The position numbers and the translations under genes were made by a program. Below, one piece after another: positions 31,080 to 38,143 of a stretch of DNA of 64,000 nucleotides; the first letter of the stretch is position 1, and each line of letters starts with the position of its first letter. This stretch comes from a virus: the IMG/VR virus record IMGVR_UViG_3300020027_000006, positions 1 to 64,000 of that record. One strand, written 5' to 3'. The notes below the pieces were generated by a model. That model worked only from the letters and a program-made list of their open reading frames with translations. It searched no databases and was not told the DNA's origin.

Positions 31080-31439
31080 TCACCCTTCTTGTTTTATTTT
31101 AGCTTGTTCTTGCTGTGCAATTAGTTCTCTAATGTTTTTAGCGGAACTTACTTGGATGCCTGTTAGATTTACGTTTGTCAGTAAGTCTTTCATCTCACCC
31201 TCAGCACGTACCTTTTCGAGTAGCATAGTAATTCGAAGTTTTTGGAAAGTATCAAAACCAACAGAAAAATTCCAGTAGTCAGTGTCTGCTATTTCGACAA
31301 ACCTGTATAGATGATGCCCTTTAGCGTTATCAAACGCCTCATTTGATTCACGGTAAGCCCCGTAAAGACCGCCGAGTGCGGCATAGTATTCACCCAAACA
31401 ATACATGAATCTTTTTCTGTCTGTTTCATTTTTGAACAT
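31080..31439 (-). CDS. Hypothetical protein, 119 aa
   Basis: MFKNETDRKRFMYCLGEYYA; helical, Gln/Glu/Lys-rich end. Leaderless start. Probably co-transcribed with the broken GIY-YIG gene. Confidence 0.66.
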   Translation of the reverse strand: MFKNETDRKRFMYCLGEYYAALGGLYGAYRESNEAFDNAKGHHLYRFVEIADTDYWNFSVGFDTFQKLRITMLLEKVRAEGEMKDLLTNVNLTGIQVSSAKNIRELIAQQEQAKIKQEG

Positions 31440-31445
31440 AAAATT

Positions 31446-31474
31446 ATATTAGCAGATAAATTCTAATTTGTCAA
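31446..31474 (-). promoter_or_regulatory. Leftward promoter, leaderless
   Basis: TTGACA (31469-31474), 17-nt spacer, TAATAT (31446-31451) on the minus strand; ATG at 31439. Confidence 0.78.
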
Positions 31475-31492
31475 CACTTATTTTAGTCTTAG

Positions 31493-31786
31493 TTATAGAA
31501 CTTTTCTCACTTTAGTCGTCATAGATGGGACATCCTCTCGAATAATCATACCATCTAAACACTCGTTGTTAGCAGCGATTGAGTAACCTAATCCTTGTGA
31601 ACGAGGATGATTTAGAACCCATGTTTCGACCCAAAACATATTGCGTTCTATTTTAGAAACAGAAGCTCCAACAAATACATTATAAATTCGTCCATTTCCT
31701 TTTTTGAATTTCAAAACAAATGCTTTTCCTCGCGTTTCGATTTTATGATTCAAAAGAATAATTGGTAGTAACTGTTTGTCCATCAT
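31493..31786 (-). CDS. Hypothetical protein, 97 aa
   Basis: MMDKQLLPIILLNHKIETRG; basic, strand-rich. Leaderless start. No family recognised. Confidence 0.64.
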   Translation of the reverse strand: MMDKQLLPIILLNHKIETRGKAFVLKFKKGNGRIYNVFVGASVSKIERNMFWVETWVLNHPRSQGLGYSIAANNECLDGMIIREDVPSMTTKVRKVL

Positions 31787-31792
31787 AAATAG

Positions 31793-31821
31793 ATATTAGC
31801 ATAAATAAATCGCTTTGTCAA
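31793..31821 (-). promoter_or_regulatory. Leftward promoter, leaderless
   Basis: TTGACA (31816-31821), 17-nt spacer, TAATAT (31793-31798) on the minus strand; ATG at 31786. Confidence 0.78.
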
Positions 31822-31844
31822 CACAAAAAAGTAGAAAATAAGTG

Positions 31845-31873
31845 TTGACAAAAGATTATTTATATGATATACT
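31845..31873 (+). promoter_or_regulatory. Small-RNA promoter 6
   Basis: TTGACA (31845-31850), 17-nt spacer, TATACT (31868-31873), back to back with the leftward promoter at 31793. Confidence 0.82.
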
Positions 31874-31879
31874 ATTTGT

Positions 31880-32011
31880 GGAGGGGTGCGGGAGAAATAA
31901 AAACTGTGAAGAAACAGGAGGCACACCTGCTCGATGGGTGGAGTAAAGAGAGGAGAGAAAAGAGAGAAAAGAGAAGTAAAAAAGCCTCTGATTTCTCAAA
32001 GGCTTTTTGTT
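31880..32011 (+). ncRNA. Putative small RNA 6
   Basis: 5' end GGAGGGGTGCGGG, then AAACTGTGAAGAAACAGGAG, ACCTGCTCGAT (31925-31935), a purine-rich stretch, and an AAAAAGCCT/AGGCTTTTT terminator (31977-32011). Near-identical to small RNA 8 up to the terminator. A short ATG frame here differs in length and sequence from the one in RNA 8, so it is probably noncoding. Confidence 0.65.
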
Positions 32012-32029
32012 CGTAAGTTTTAGTTTGAT

Positions 32030-32239
32030 TTAGACGGTGACCGAATGTACCGTTTGACGTTTGAAGGCTTTGTCAGCAAGCTGTGTTACTTTACGAACCC
32101 AAAACTCAATGTTGACATTTTTCTTTTTGTCAACCGTTACGACTCGAACCAGTTCAGTGTCATTCTTTTGAAATGAACGAACGGTCAAGGTGGTTACAGA
32201 AGTTCGGTTTTCGATTCGATTTCGTTGTTCGCGTGTCAT
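32030..32239 (-). CDS. Basic hypothetical protein, 69 aa
   Basis: MTREQRNRIENRTSVTTLTV; strand-rich, ends QTVHSVTV. AAAGGA upstream. Follows 32321-32503 in one unit after an 80-base gap with no gene. Confidence 0.62.
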   Translation of the reverse strand: MTREQRNRIENRTSVTTLTVRSFQKNDTELVRVVTVDKKKNVNIEFWVRKVTQLADKAFKRQTVHSVTV

Positions 32240-32320
32240 TTTTTCTTGTTCCTTTGCGGATACTCCGCGTCGTACCTTCAGATTGCGACAGGTGGCTCGT
32301 TGCCGTTTGTCAGAAATACA

Positions 32321-32503
32321 TTAGATTTTTTCAACCCTCCATTCTTCCACTTGGACAAGTTTTCCGTTCGATTGTTTAATAACCAAATCAGTTTGGTGAG
32401 GGTATTTTTTTACTTCTACGATAGTAACTTCCGCAAAGCCATATAAAACTTTTTCACCTTTGCGGTAACTCAACTGGTAAAGATTTATTCCGTGAAATTT
32501 CAT
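32321..32503 (-). CDS. Hypothetical protein, 60 aa
   Basis: ATG at 32503 (MKFHGINLYQLSYRKGEKVL) with GGAGG five bases upstream. Beta-rich, with 'GFAEVTIVEVKKYPHQTDLV', like a small SH3-type barrel but without the Trp-Leu tail. Confidence 0.62.
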   Translation of the reverse strand: MKFHGINLYQLSYRKGEKVLYGFAEVTIVEVKKYPHQTDLVIKQSNGKLVQVEEWRVEKI

Positions 32504-32524
32504 AGTAACCTCCAACTAAACTTA

Positions 32525-32553
32525 ATAATACCATAAACAAACTGTTTTGTCAA
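32525..32553 (-). promoter_or_regulatory. Leftward promoter
   Basis: TTGACA (32548-32553), 17-nt spacer, TATTAT (32525-32530) on the minus strand. Confidence 0.74.
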
Positions 32554-32566
32554 GAGTTATTTTGTG

Positions 32567-32779
32567 TTAGTCAAGTCTTTTCATATTTGTAAACCATGCG
32601 GACGGATAGGCATAACTAACTTCCGAAATAACTGCAACTGTAATTTTATTGCTATTAATTTCTTCTGTTTTACGTGCAATCACTTTAGCCGTTTCAAGTG
32701 TTCCTATATGGTCTTGTATCCAGTTACCTGAAATAATACCATCTGCTTCGCTATGTACATTAATAAGTGAAAACCTCAT
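32567..32779 (-). CDS. Hypothetical protein, 70 aa
   Basis: MRFSLINVHSEADGIISGNW; small alpha/beta protein, ends AWFTNMKRLD. Its ribosome site lies in the end of the gene upstream. Confidence 0.62.
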   Translation of the reverse strand: MRFSLINVHSEADGIISGNWIQDHIGTLETAKVIARKTEEINSNKITVAVISEVSYAYPSAWFTNMKRLD

Positions 32780-32781
32780 AA

Positions 32782-32946
32782 TTATTCTCCTCGTTTATAT
32801 TTGGACTTGCGACCGACTTTATCGGCTTTACTTGCTCGCTTCCTATCACGAAACACCCGAACGACTCCGCCTGTAGCAGTTATCATATCTTTGATACGCT
32901 CATCTCGTATTCGTATATCGTTAGGATTTATCTTTATACTTTCCAT
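32782..32946 (-). CDS. Basic protein, paralogue of 7514-7696, 54 aa
   Basis: MESIKINPNDIRIRDERIKD then MITATGGVVRVFRDRKRASK and VGRKSKYKRGE. Clear match to the 60-residue protein at 7514-7696, also first in a leaderless unit. Function unknown. Confidence 0.7.
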   Translation of the reverse strand: MESIKINPNDIRIRDERIKDMITATGGVVRVFRDRKRASKADKVGRKSKYKRGE

Positions 32947-32952
32947 AAACAG

Positions 32953-32981
32953 ATATTAGCAAATAGATTCTGTTTTGTCAA
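32953..32981 (-). promoter_or_regulatory. Leftward promoter, leaderless
   Basis: TTGACA (32976-32981), 17-nt spacer, TAATAT (32953-32958) on the minus strand; ATG at 32946. Confidence 0.78.
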
Positions 32982-33024
32982 CACTTATTTAATAAAATTT
33001 TTATTTATTTTCATTGTTTTTATG

Positions 33025-33053
33025 TTGACAAAAGGTTACTTATATGCTATACT
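33025..33053 (+). promoter_or_regulatory. Small-RNA promoter 7
   Basis: TTGACA (33025-33030), 17-nt spacer, TATACT (33048-33053). Confidence 0.8.
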
Positions 33054-33059
33054 ATTTGT

Positions 33060-33255
33060 GAAAGGGTGCGGGTGTAAAATTATGCTTCCAGTTGAGAAAA
33101 TCCCGTCAAACTGCGACCACGCTACAACTACTATTACTCTTCACTGACATCTTCTCCTCCCAGTGAAGCAAGGGGCCATACGAGCATTATTTCCTCTCCT
33201 AAGAGTTCAGAAGTAAAAAAGCTCCTCCGATTTCTCGAAAGAGCTTGTGTATTTT
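33060..33255 (+). ncRNA. Putative small RNA 7
   Basis: 5' end GAAAGGGTGCGGG, TTCCAGTTGAG (33086-33096), an internal TTCACTG/CAGTGAA stem (about 33140-33168) with CTCCTCC in the loop, and an AAGCTC/GAGCTT terminator with T run (33217-33255). Confidence 0.6.
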
Positions 33256-33270
33256 TTGTGGTTTGCGGAC

Positions 33271-33525
33271 TTACTCAGCTTCTAAGTATTGATAGTTGCC
33301 TGAAATAAAAGCTGAGAGCTGATGTGCAAGATGTTTAACTCCTTGTTCGTCTAAAATAACTGACGCATAATCGTTGCTATCGTTGTTATGAGTTTTGTCT
33401 TTTATATATATCTGAACTGCTCGACCTATACTCGAACCGGCAAAAAACGCGACTAAAGTTATATCCTTTGCATCTTCCTCGTATTTAGGATGTCTGCCTT
33501 GTATTTTTCGTAGTGTTGTTGACAT
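33271..33525 (-). CDS. Hypothetical protein, 84 aa
   Basis: MSTTLRKIQGRHPKYEEDAK; 'VTLVAFFAGSSIGRAVQIYI'-like strand (exact: ITLVAFFAGSSIGRAVQIYI). Leaderless start. Unknown. Confidence 0.64.
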   Translation of the reverse strand: MSTTLRKIQGRHPKYEEDAKDITLVAFFAGSSIGRAVQIYIKDKTHNNDSNDYASVILDEQGVKHLAHQLSAFISGNYQYLEAE

Positions 33526-33531
33526 AAGATA

Positions 33532-33560
33532 ATATTAGCATAGAATAATTATTTTGTCAA
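33532..33560 (-). promoter_or_regulatory. Leftward promoter, leaderless
   Basis: TTGACA (33555-33560), 17-nt spacer, TAATAT (33532-33537) on the minus strand; ATG at 33525. The -35 box overlaps the stop of the upstream gene. Confidence 0.78.
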
Positions 33561-33748
33561 GATTTATTTTTAAGTAAATTGACTTTTATATCTTGCTCTA
33601 TCAAAACGTCGATAATATCATCATCATCATCGCTCCAGTCTATCACTGACCCATCATCGCCTTGTATCGGAGTTTCCGATTCTAGCAATTCTAGCCGTCG
33701 ATTGAGTTCGTGAAATATAACTTCGTCCGTCTGCTTTTCTTGTGGCAT
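33557..33748 (-). CDS. Acidic hypothetical protein, 63 aa
   Basis: MPQEKQTDEVIFHELNRRLE, then SVIDWSDDDDDIIDVLIEQD. Helical and very acidic. Follows the GNAT-like gene in the same unit. Confidence 0.6.
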   Translation of the reverse strand: MPQEKQTDEVIFHELNRRLELLESETPIQGDDGSVIDWSDDDDDIIDVLIEQDIKVNLLKNKS

Positions 33749-33762
33749 ATTTTTTATTTACT

Positions 33763-34500
33763 TTATTTAGTCTTACCTTTTAGGTAACTGTTGAGTGTCT
33801 TAACACTTTTTGACCCTCTTGATAAACTAAAAACCATAGTCTGAGATTCCCCGTAGGTATGCCAAATTGTTTTGCCGCCCCTTGTTGCGTATAATTCCCT
33901 GATTGTTCGTGGAGTTTTAGTTCCGTCGAACCGTGCAAGCGGGTTTAGGTTAGCCCATGCGGTTTGTACTCGTCCAGATAGCTTACCATCATAGCCTAAA
34001 TCTGCCCAAACTTTATAACCAACTGATTTATCCGACCGTGCATCATTACGTAGAGCAAATGTGGATATATAAGATACTTTAGCTTTTTGTGCGTCCGCGA
34101 CTTGTGTAGAAAATGATTTCGTACCAAGTCCTTTACCTTGTGCGGACGGAGAAAGAAAAAATGCATCGTTGCGGACAGTAAGTTTTCCATCCGCATCTCG
34201 GTACATTGTTCGCGTCATGCCGTCTGATTTGCTTATGTACTTATGAGATATATCAACTTGCAACCGACCATCACGAAGTCCTATTTCGACTTTTGCACCG
34301 GAAAACGCTCCTGCTCCAGCAAGATTAGCAATATCACTTCCTGACATTGGCTTACCAAATAATTTTCTAGCAAAAGCTTGTTCGGCTTTATCATAACCTT
34401 CTATATCAAAAGAGCTACCACCAGAAGATGAAGATAGTGCAGCAGCCGTCGCATTAAACTTGCTGCTTCCTCTACTTGTACTGTTTCCGCGACCGCCCAT
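33763..34500 (-). CDS. GNAT-like protein, 245 aa
   Basis: Gly/Ser-rich start MGGRGNSTSRGSSKF, then a domain with 'FFLSPSAQGKGLGTKSFSTQ', which fits the acetyl-CoA loop (Q-x-x-G-x-G), and 'VGYKVWADLGYDGKL', a pattern common at the end of GNAT-like domains in phage proteins. The acetyl acceptor is unknown. It follows the HNH gene by one base. Confidence 0.6.
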   Translation of the reverse strand: MGGRGNSTSRGSSKFNATAAALSSSSGGSSFDIEGYDKAEQAFARKLFGKPMSGSDIANLAGAGAFSGAKVEIGLRDGRLQVDISHKYISKSDGMTRTMYRDADGKLTVRNDAFFLSPSAQGKGLGTKSFSTQVADAQKAKVSYISTFALRNDARSDKSVGYKVWADLGYDGKLSGRVQTAWANLNPLARFDGTKTPRTIRELYATRGGKTIWHTYGESQTMVFSLSRGSKSVKTLNSYLKGKTK

Positions 34501-34501
34501 A

Positions 34502-35068
34502 TTAAGCCTCTCTCCAAGTCTTATTAGATTTAATTGAGTAAACTATATCTAATGTAAGTTCGGAACAAGATATTTTTTCTAATATCTGCGGAGCAGTAAA
34601 TTTATTTTTTAATAAGTGTTTAACTTGATATGCTATTTCTTTATTGATTCTTTGATTAGGCTCATGTCCTTTTGGAAAAGGGTTGAAAGCTTTCATTCCT
34701 TTATAAAACCTACGCCCTTTACACTTATTGCCAGTTGCTTTGCGTTCTCGGTCTTTAGCCCTCATATCATCAGAATTGATTTTATGGTCACCTTCAAAAA
34801 GATGTTTAGGATTAACACAATTTCTAATATCACAAGTATGGCATAAAAATAGTTTTTTGTCAATAAATAAATTATTAGCAATTATAAAAGAAACATGATG
34901 TACTCTTTTAGTTTTATCATTTATTGAAACTTGTCCGTATTCTTTTTCATTAGGGTTTACTTTGTTTTTCTTTGTCGCCCCAGTCCACAACCAACAGCCT
35001 TTAATGTTAGCATCTTTAATTACTTTATCAAAAAAATTATTTAATTGTTTTTCCGTAATAAACTTCAT
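34502..35068 (-). CDS. HNH homing endonuclease, 188 aa
   Basis: From ATG 35068 (MKFITEKQLNNFFDKVIKDA) the product has 'CWLWTGATKKN', 'VHHVSFIIANN', 'LCHTCDIRNCVNPKHLFEGD' and 'NSDDMRAKDRERK', the standard free-standing HNH pattern, then a C-terminal DNA-binding helix region. Its start overlaps the deacetylase gene by 32 bases, so it was inserted at that gene's 3' end. Confidence 0.85.
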   Translation of the reverse strand: MKFITEKQLNNFFDKVIKDANIKGCWLWTGATKKNKVNPNEKEYGQVSINDKTKRVHHVSFIIANNLFIDKKLFLCHTCDIRNCVNPKHLFEGDHKINSDDMRAKDRERKATGNKCKGRRFYKGMKAFNPFPKGHEPNQRINKEIAYQVKHLLKNKFTAPQILEKISCSELTLDIVYSIKSNKTWREA

Positions 35069-35909
35069 TTGCGATTTTGAATGTTTCAACATGTAAACTT
35101 ACTGTATCTTTTTCATTATAACCTCCTGCCATAACAAATACAATAGGGATATTCATTTGTTTCGTAAATTCAAATACAGAACGGTCACGTTTTTGTAGTT
35201 CTAATTTAGTTAAAATTCCACTTCCTAAGCTATCATGAATGTATGCATCCATACCCGCTTGATAAATAATTAAATCAGGTTTAACATCAAGAATAGTTAC
35301 AAAAGATTCAGCCAACGCTGCCTCGTAATCTATCCAACTTCTTACTTTTCTACTCCAACTATGTATTGTTTCCTCGTCTGAAGAAAGTGCCAAACCAAAA
35401 ATACTGAAATTATAAAGGTTATCAAGTTGTCTTGTAAAATCTCTTGTTCCATCACCAAAGTGAATGTCCACATCGAGTACAAAAACACGTTTATCAGGCA
35501 GTTCTTGTGCGACTAAAGCTAATCCGTTAAATGTGCAATAAGCCGACCCCCTGTCATAGGATGAATGATGAAAACCCGCAGCTATACAAGAACTAATTCC
35601 AGTGCTTAAAGCCTGTTCAGCAGCCGGAACCATAGATTCATTAATGGCTAGAACCCCGTCTCTAATTTCTTTTGTCCAGTTCCATCCATTTGAACTTGCT
35701 AAATGTCCTTCTCCTTTAACAAAAGCTTCTACATATTTCGGACTATGCAATTTGGTTAATTTATCAATTATATGTTCATCTGATTTTGATTCTATGATTT
35801 CAGATAGACCGATTTCTTGAACTTCTTTCGAGATTAAAGAAAGTTTTCGCATCGAAAGTGTGGGAGTATCTGCAAAAAATTTAGATTTATAGTATGTAGG
35901 TATCTTCAT
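35037..35909 (-). CDS. Histone-deacetylase-family amidohydrolase, 290 aa
   Basis: Zn-dependent deacetylase superfamily. 'AGFHHSSYDRGSAYCTFNGL' has the His-His pair (114-115); 'VFVLDVDIHFGDGT' carries Zn ligands Asp148 and His150; 'YQAGMDA' gives Asp221; 'VMAGGYN' is the Gly-Gly loop near the end. Shortish for the family (300-340). Bacterial relatives act on acetylated polyamines, acetoin-related targets or lysines; the substrate cannot be read here. The 3' end overlaps an HNH gene, so the last residues may have been replaced. Confidence 0.88.
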   Translation of the reverse strand: MKIPTYYKSKFFADTPTLSMRKLSLISKEVQEIGLSEIIESKSDEHIIDKLTKLHSPKYVEAFVKGEGHLASSNGWNWTKEIRDGVLAINESMVPAAEQALSTGISSCIAAGFHHSSYDRGSAYCTFNGLALVAQELPDKRVFVLDVDIHFGDGTRDFTRQLDNLYNFSIFGLALSSDEETIHSWSRKVRSWIDYEAALAESFVTILDVKPDLIIYQAGMDAYIHDSLGSGILTKLELQKRDRSVFEFTKQMNIPIVFVMAGGYNEKDTVSLHVETFKIANEVYYGKTIK

Positions 35910-35938
35910 AATTTATTGTGTAGGCAAATTCCAATTTA

Positions 35939-35967
35939 AGTATATCAAAGTTTTATTATTTTGTCAA
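35939..35967 (-). promoter_or_regulatory. Leftward promoter of deacetylase unit
   Basis: TTGACA (35962-35967), 17-nt spacer, TATACT (35939-35944) on the minus strand. Confidence 0.78.
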
Positions 35968-35979
35968 CAAATAAATTTA

Positions 35980-36098
35980 AGAGGTGTACTCCCTCCCAGT
36001 GAGCAGGGAAAAAAGCAAGCCCGTCATCCTCTCTGCTCCAGAGAAAAATTTAGAAGAGAAGTAAAAAGACCCTGCTTGTGCAAGGTCTCTTTCTTTTT
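35980..36098 (+). other. Small-RNA-like element, no promoter seen
   Basis: CTCCCAGTGAGCAGGG resembles part of small RNA 7 (CTCCCAGTGAAGCAAGG), followed by a purine-rich stretch and an AGACC/GGTCT hairpin with T run (36063-36098). Confidence 0.4.
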
Positions 36099-36114
36099 CT
36101 AAGGTTTTAAGTGT

Positions 36115-36252
36115 AATAGTTACTAATTTCAATGAAAAACAATGAAATTAACTTTAAACTTTTAACAGTTTTGGGCTAACTAAAAAGCCCTCTACTTCGT
36201 TCGGAAAAACCTCTCCAAGTTTCTTTTTTAGAATATTCAATGCAGCGTTATA
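36115..36252 (-). repeat. 138-bp IS605-type right end, copy 1
   Basis: Identical base for base to 58040-58177 in opposite orientation. Encodes the end of TnpB plus the terminal ATTTCATTG...CAATGAAAT-type stem (subterminal palindrome). Confidence 0.8.
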
Positions 36253-36306
36253 GTCAGCATTAACTGAATGAATGTAATACAAGCCATTGCTTTGTTGTGC
36301 TTACTT
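36154..36306 (-). pseudogene. tnpB: TnpB C-terminal fragment
   Basis: The minus strand encodes 'LYYIHSVNADYNAALNILKK' and 'LGEVFPNEVEGFLVSPKLLK' before TAA. This is the D-x-NAAxNI motif and end of IS605-family TnpB. An in-frame TAA lies just upstream and no RuvC core is present, so it is a relic. In complete elements this end also forms the 3' part of the omega RNA, with the guide taken from flanking DNA. Confidence 0.8.
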
Positions 36307-36456
36307 GCTAATCTGCAGAATTAGTTTTCAGTCAATTGGTTTAAGTTAACGCATAATGGTTTCCTCCCGACTTTAAGTCTTTACCAATCTCGAATACTTA
36401 CCTTCGACAATTAAAGTGTAGCAAACTAGAACTTGTTTGTCAATACAAAAAATATT
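36307..36456. other. Intergenic remainder
   Basis: AT-rich DNA with no gene. It contains a minus-strand TTGACA-like site (TTGACAAACAAGTTCTAG...) near 36415-36442. Confidence 0.4.
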
Positions 36457-36678
36457 TTATTTTTCAATTGCCGTGAAAAATTTATTGCCCTTACTTCGGA
36501 CGGGTTCAACGGTCATTGAATCGAATCCCATTTCATCACCAAGAATAGACCATGCATGGTTTGCGTTTTCTTGAGGAGATGAAGGAGATGTGCCACCTAC
36601 GACCAAATAAGGAACAGACCTGCTTGCATCCAAAAGTTTCTGCAATTGTTCATCAGTTAATTCAAATTCTTTTCTCAT
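36457..36678 (-). CDS. Conserved-looking hypothetical protein, 73 aa
   Basis: MRKEFELTDEQLQKLLDASR, 'VPYLVVGGTSPSSPQENANH', 'WSILGDEMGFDSMTVEPV'. I recall a similar short family in many phages, function unknown. GGAG upstream. Confidence 0.7.
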   Translation of the reverse strand: MRKEFELTDEQLQKLLDASRSVPYLVVGGTSPSSPQENANHAWSILGDEMGFDSMTVEPVRSKGNKFFTAIEK

Positions 36679-36931
36679 TGTCTTTCTCCAATCAATTTAA
36701 TTTGTTCTAGGCTCCGTTTTGTCGGACATCAATCAATTTGTTTATGGTTCAACACTAAATCTGAAATTGATTGACATTAATAGTCAAGCATAGGCTCCGG
36801 ACTGTTGCCATATCCCGTAAACCCTGCATATTTATAATTTGTATTTCATAACACTTATTTTTACCGTTCGCGGACTACCTTATATATGCCGCCTTTGCGT
36901 ATAAATGCCCTATAACCTCTTTTTATCCAGT
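36679..36931. other. Intergenic region with gene fragments
   Basis: No gene with a start. Two short open stretches look like tails of lost genes on the minus strand (NWIKRGYRAFIRKGGIYKVV near 36905-36840, and YAGFTGYGNSPEPMLDY near 36835-36785). Confidence 0.4.
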
Positions 36932-37246
36932 TTAGGAGTCCTTACTTACACTTTCCGCATAATTCATTCCCCAAAGGATATAATTAGCTAATTCAAATCT
37001 AGTAACTTCATACTTAGATTCTACATTACCATTGAAAATCTTATCCGCTTTTTGAAATGCTACTTCGGTTAAATCTTTGGCAGGTAACGCATCTAACTTA
37101 CCTCTTAAGAAACCTCTCCAATAAGCCATTTCATAGATTCGGACAAACGTATCCTCCAAGTAGGTTGGTCGTCTAGGTTGGTCGTCCTTTACCGCCCAAT
37201 CAGCCACAGCATCTGAAATTATTGAATTCATTTCTATCTTATTCAT
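36932..37246 (-). CDS. Hypothetical protein, 104 aa
   Basis: MNKIEMNSIISDAVADWAVK; helical, with 'YEMAYWRGFLRGKLDALPAK'. Leaderless start. Confidence 0.66.
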   Translation of the reverse strand: MNKIEMNSIISDAVADWAVKDDQPRRPTYLEDTFVRIYEMAYWRGFLRGKLDALPAKDLTEVAFQKADKIFNGNVESKYEVTRFELANYILWGMNYAESVSKDS

Positions 37247-37252
37247 ATTAAA

Positions 37253-37281
37253 ATATTACCATAAAAAATTTAGTTTGTCAA
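37253..37281 (-). promoter_or_regulatory. Leftward promoter, leaderless
   Basis: TTGACA (37276-37281), 17-nt spacer, TAATAT (37253-37258) on the minus strand; ATG at 37246. Confidence 0.78.
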
Positions 37282-37514
37282 TAAGAGTTATCTACACTTA
37301 ATTTTTCAAATGCTTGCCACCCTTTAATGACTATTAAAATGCTTGCCGATATAATAGCTGTATAGCCTAAAATTAATCGAATAACGTCCTCAACTACTAC
37401 TAACTGGAAAACCTCGTCTAAGACGTTTGACATCGTAATAAAAGCCATTACAACTATAAAGGACAAGACCATTATAGCTATATCGAACTCCGCACCATTG
37501 AAATATTTTTTCAT
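37278..37514 (-). CDS. Membrane protein, 78 aa
   Basis: ATG at 37514 (MKKYFNGAEFDIAIMVLSFI) with GAGG upstream. Two membrane helices (about 9-30 and 45-67). Unknown. Confidence 0.66.
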   Translation of the reverse strand: MKKYFNGAEFDIAIMVLSFIVVMAFITMSNVLDEVFQLVVVEDVIRLILGYTAIISASILIVIKGWQAFEKLSVDNSY

Positions 37515-37531
37515 AAGTAACCTCAACTGCT

Positions 37532-37560
37532 ACTATACCAAGTTTTTATAATTTTGTCAA
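37532..37560 (-). promoter_or_regulatory. Leftward promoter
   Basis: TTGACA (37555-37560), 17-nt spacer, TATAGT (37532-37537) on the minus strand. Confidence 0.74.
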
Positions 37561-37583
37561 CATAAAAAAGTAGAAAATAAGTG

Positions 37584-37612
37584 TTGACAAGTTAGAATTT
37601 ATATGATATACT
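37584..37612 (+). promoter_or_regulatory. Small-RNA promoter 8
   Basis: TTGACA (37584-37589), 17-nt spacer, TATACT (37607-37612), back to back with the leftward promoter. Confidence 0.82.
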
Positions 37613-37618
37613 ATTTGT

Positions 37619-37755
37619 GGAGGGGTGCGGGAGAGATAAAAAACTGTGAAGAAACAGGAGGAGGCACATATACCTGCTCGATGGGTGGAGTAAAGAGAGG
37701 AGAAGAGAAGCAGTAAAAAAGCAGCTAAATGTTTCCACTTAGCTGCAACTGTATT
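37619..37755 (+). ncRNA. Putative small RNA 8
   Basis: 5' end GGAGGGGTGCGGG, AAACTGTGAAGAAACAGGAG, ACCTGCTCGAT (37672-37682), purine-rich segment, and a GCAGCTAA/TTAGCTGC terminator (37718-37755). Sister of small RNA 6; the terminators are unrelated in sequence, so only the body is conserved. Confidence 0.65.
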
Positions 37756-37815
37756 TTATCGTGTTGGTTTTATTTAATCGCTGACAAGTACGCCCTTCAT
37801 TTTTTTTTGCTCCTT

Positions 37816-38034
37816 TTAGCTAAATGTATAACGTCTTACTACAATGACTTCATCCTCTGAAACTTTTTGAACCTCGGTGCGGTGTTCGGTTCCTTCTTTA
37901 TCTCGTCCGATTATCAGGGAAAATCTGTGTCCTATCGGCATCCGGCTCATTTCGTCGGCTCCGCGTTCGGTTAGTGCCTTGATTGCGTTCGGGGTGTTAA
38001 GCTGTATTCGGTTAAGTTGGGTTTTGTTGTTCAT
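37816..38034 (-). CDS. Hypothetical protein, 72 aa
   Basis: ATG at 38034 (MNNKTQLNRIQLNTPNAIKA) with GAGGAG upstream; the longer frame reads promoter DNA. Contains GHRFSLIIGRDKEGTEHRTE. Confidence 0.64.
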   Translation of the reverse strand: MNNKTQLNRIQLNTPNAIKALTERGADEMSRMPIGHRFSLIIGRDKEGTEHRTEVQKVSEDEVIVVRRYTFS

Positions 38035-38056
38035 AGTGTTCTCCTCGACTAGATAT

Positions 38057-38085
38057 ATATTAGCAAAGAAGAACTGTTTTGTCAA
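38057..38085 (-). promoter_or_regulatory. Leftward promoter
   Basis: TTGACA (38080-38085), 17-nt spacer, TAATAT (38057-38062) on the minus strand. Confidence 0.77.
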
Positions 38086-38093
38086 GAGAATAA

Positions 38094-38108
38094 TCCCGGA
38101 TTCCGGGA
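38094..38108. repeat. Palindrome TCCCGGATTCCGGGA, copy 4
   Basis: Same position relative to the promoter -35 box as copy 3 at 30114 (GTCAAGAGAATAATCCCGGA in both). Confidence 0.7.
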
Positions 38109-38143
38109 TTTATTTTTCGTAGCTTTTCGGAAAATTTGCCCAC

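Noticed and set aside
31934-32030. Short peptide frames starting MGGVKRGE in small RNAs 6 and 8
   Set aside because: The two frames diverge and end at different lengths, RNA 3 lacks the ATG, and the AG-rich site is too far away.
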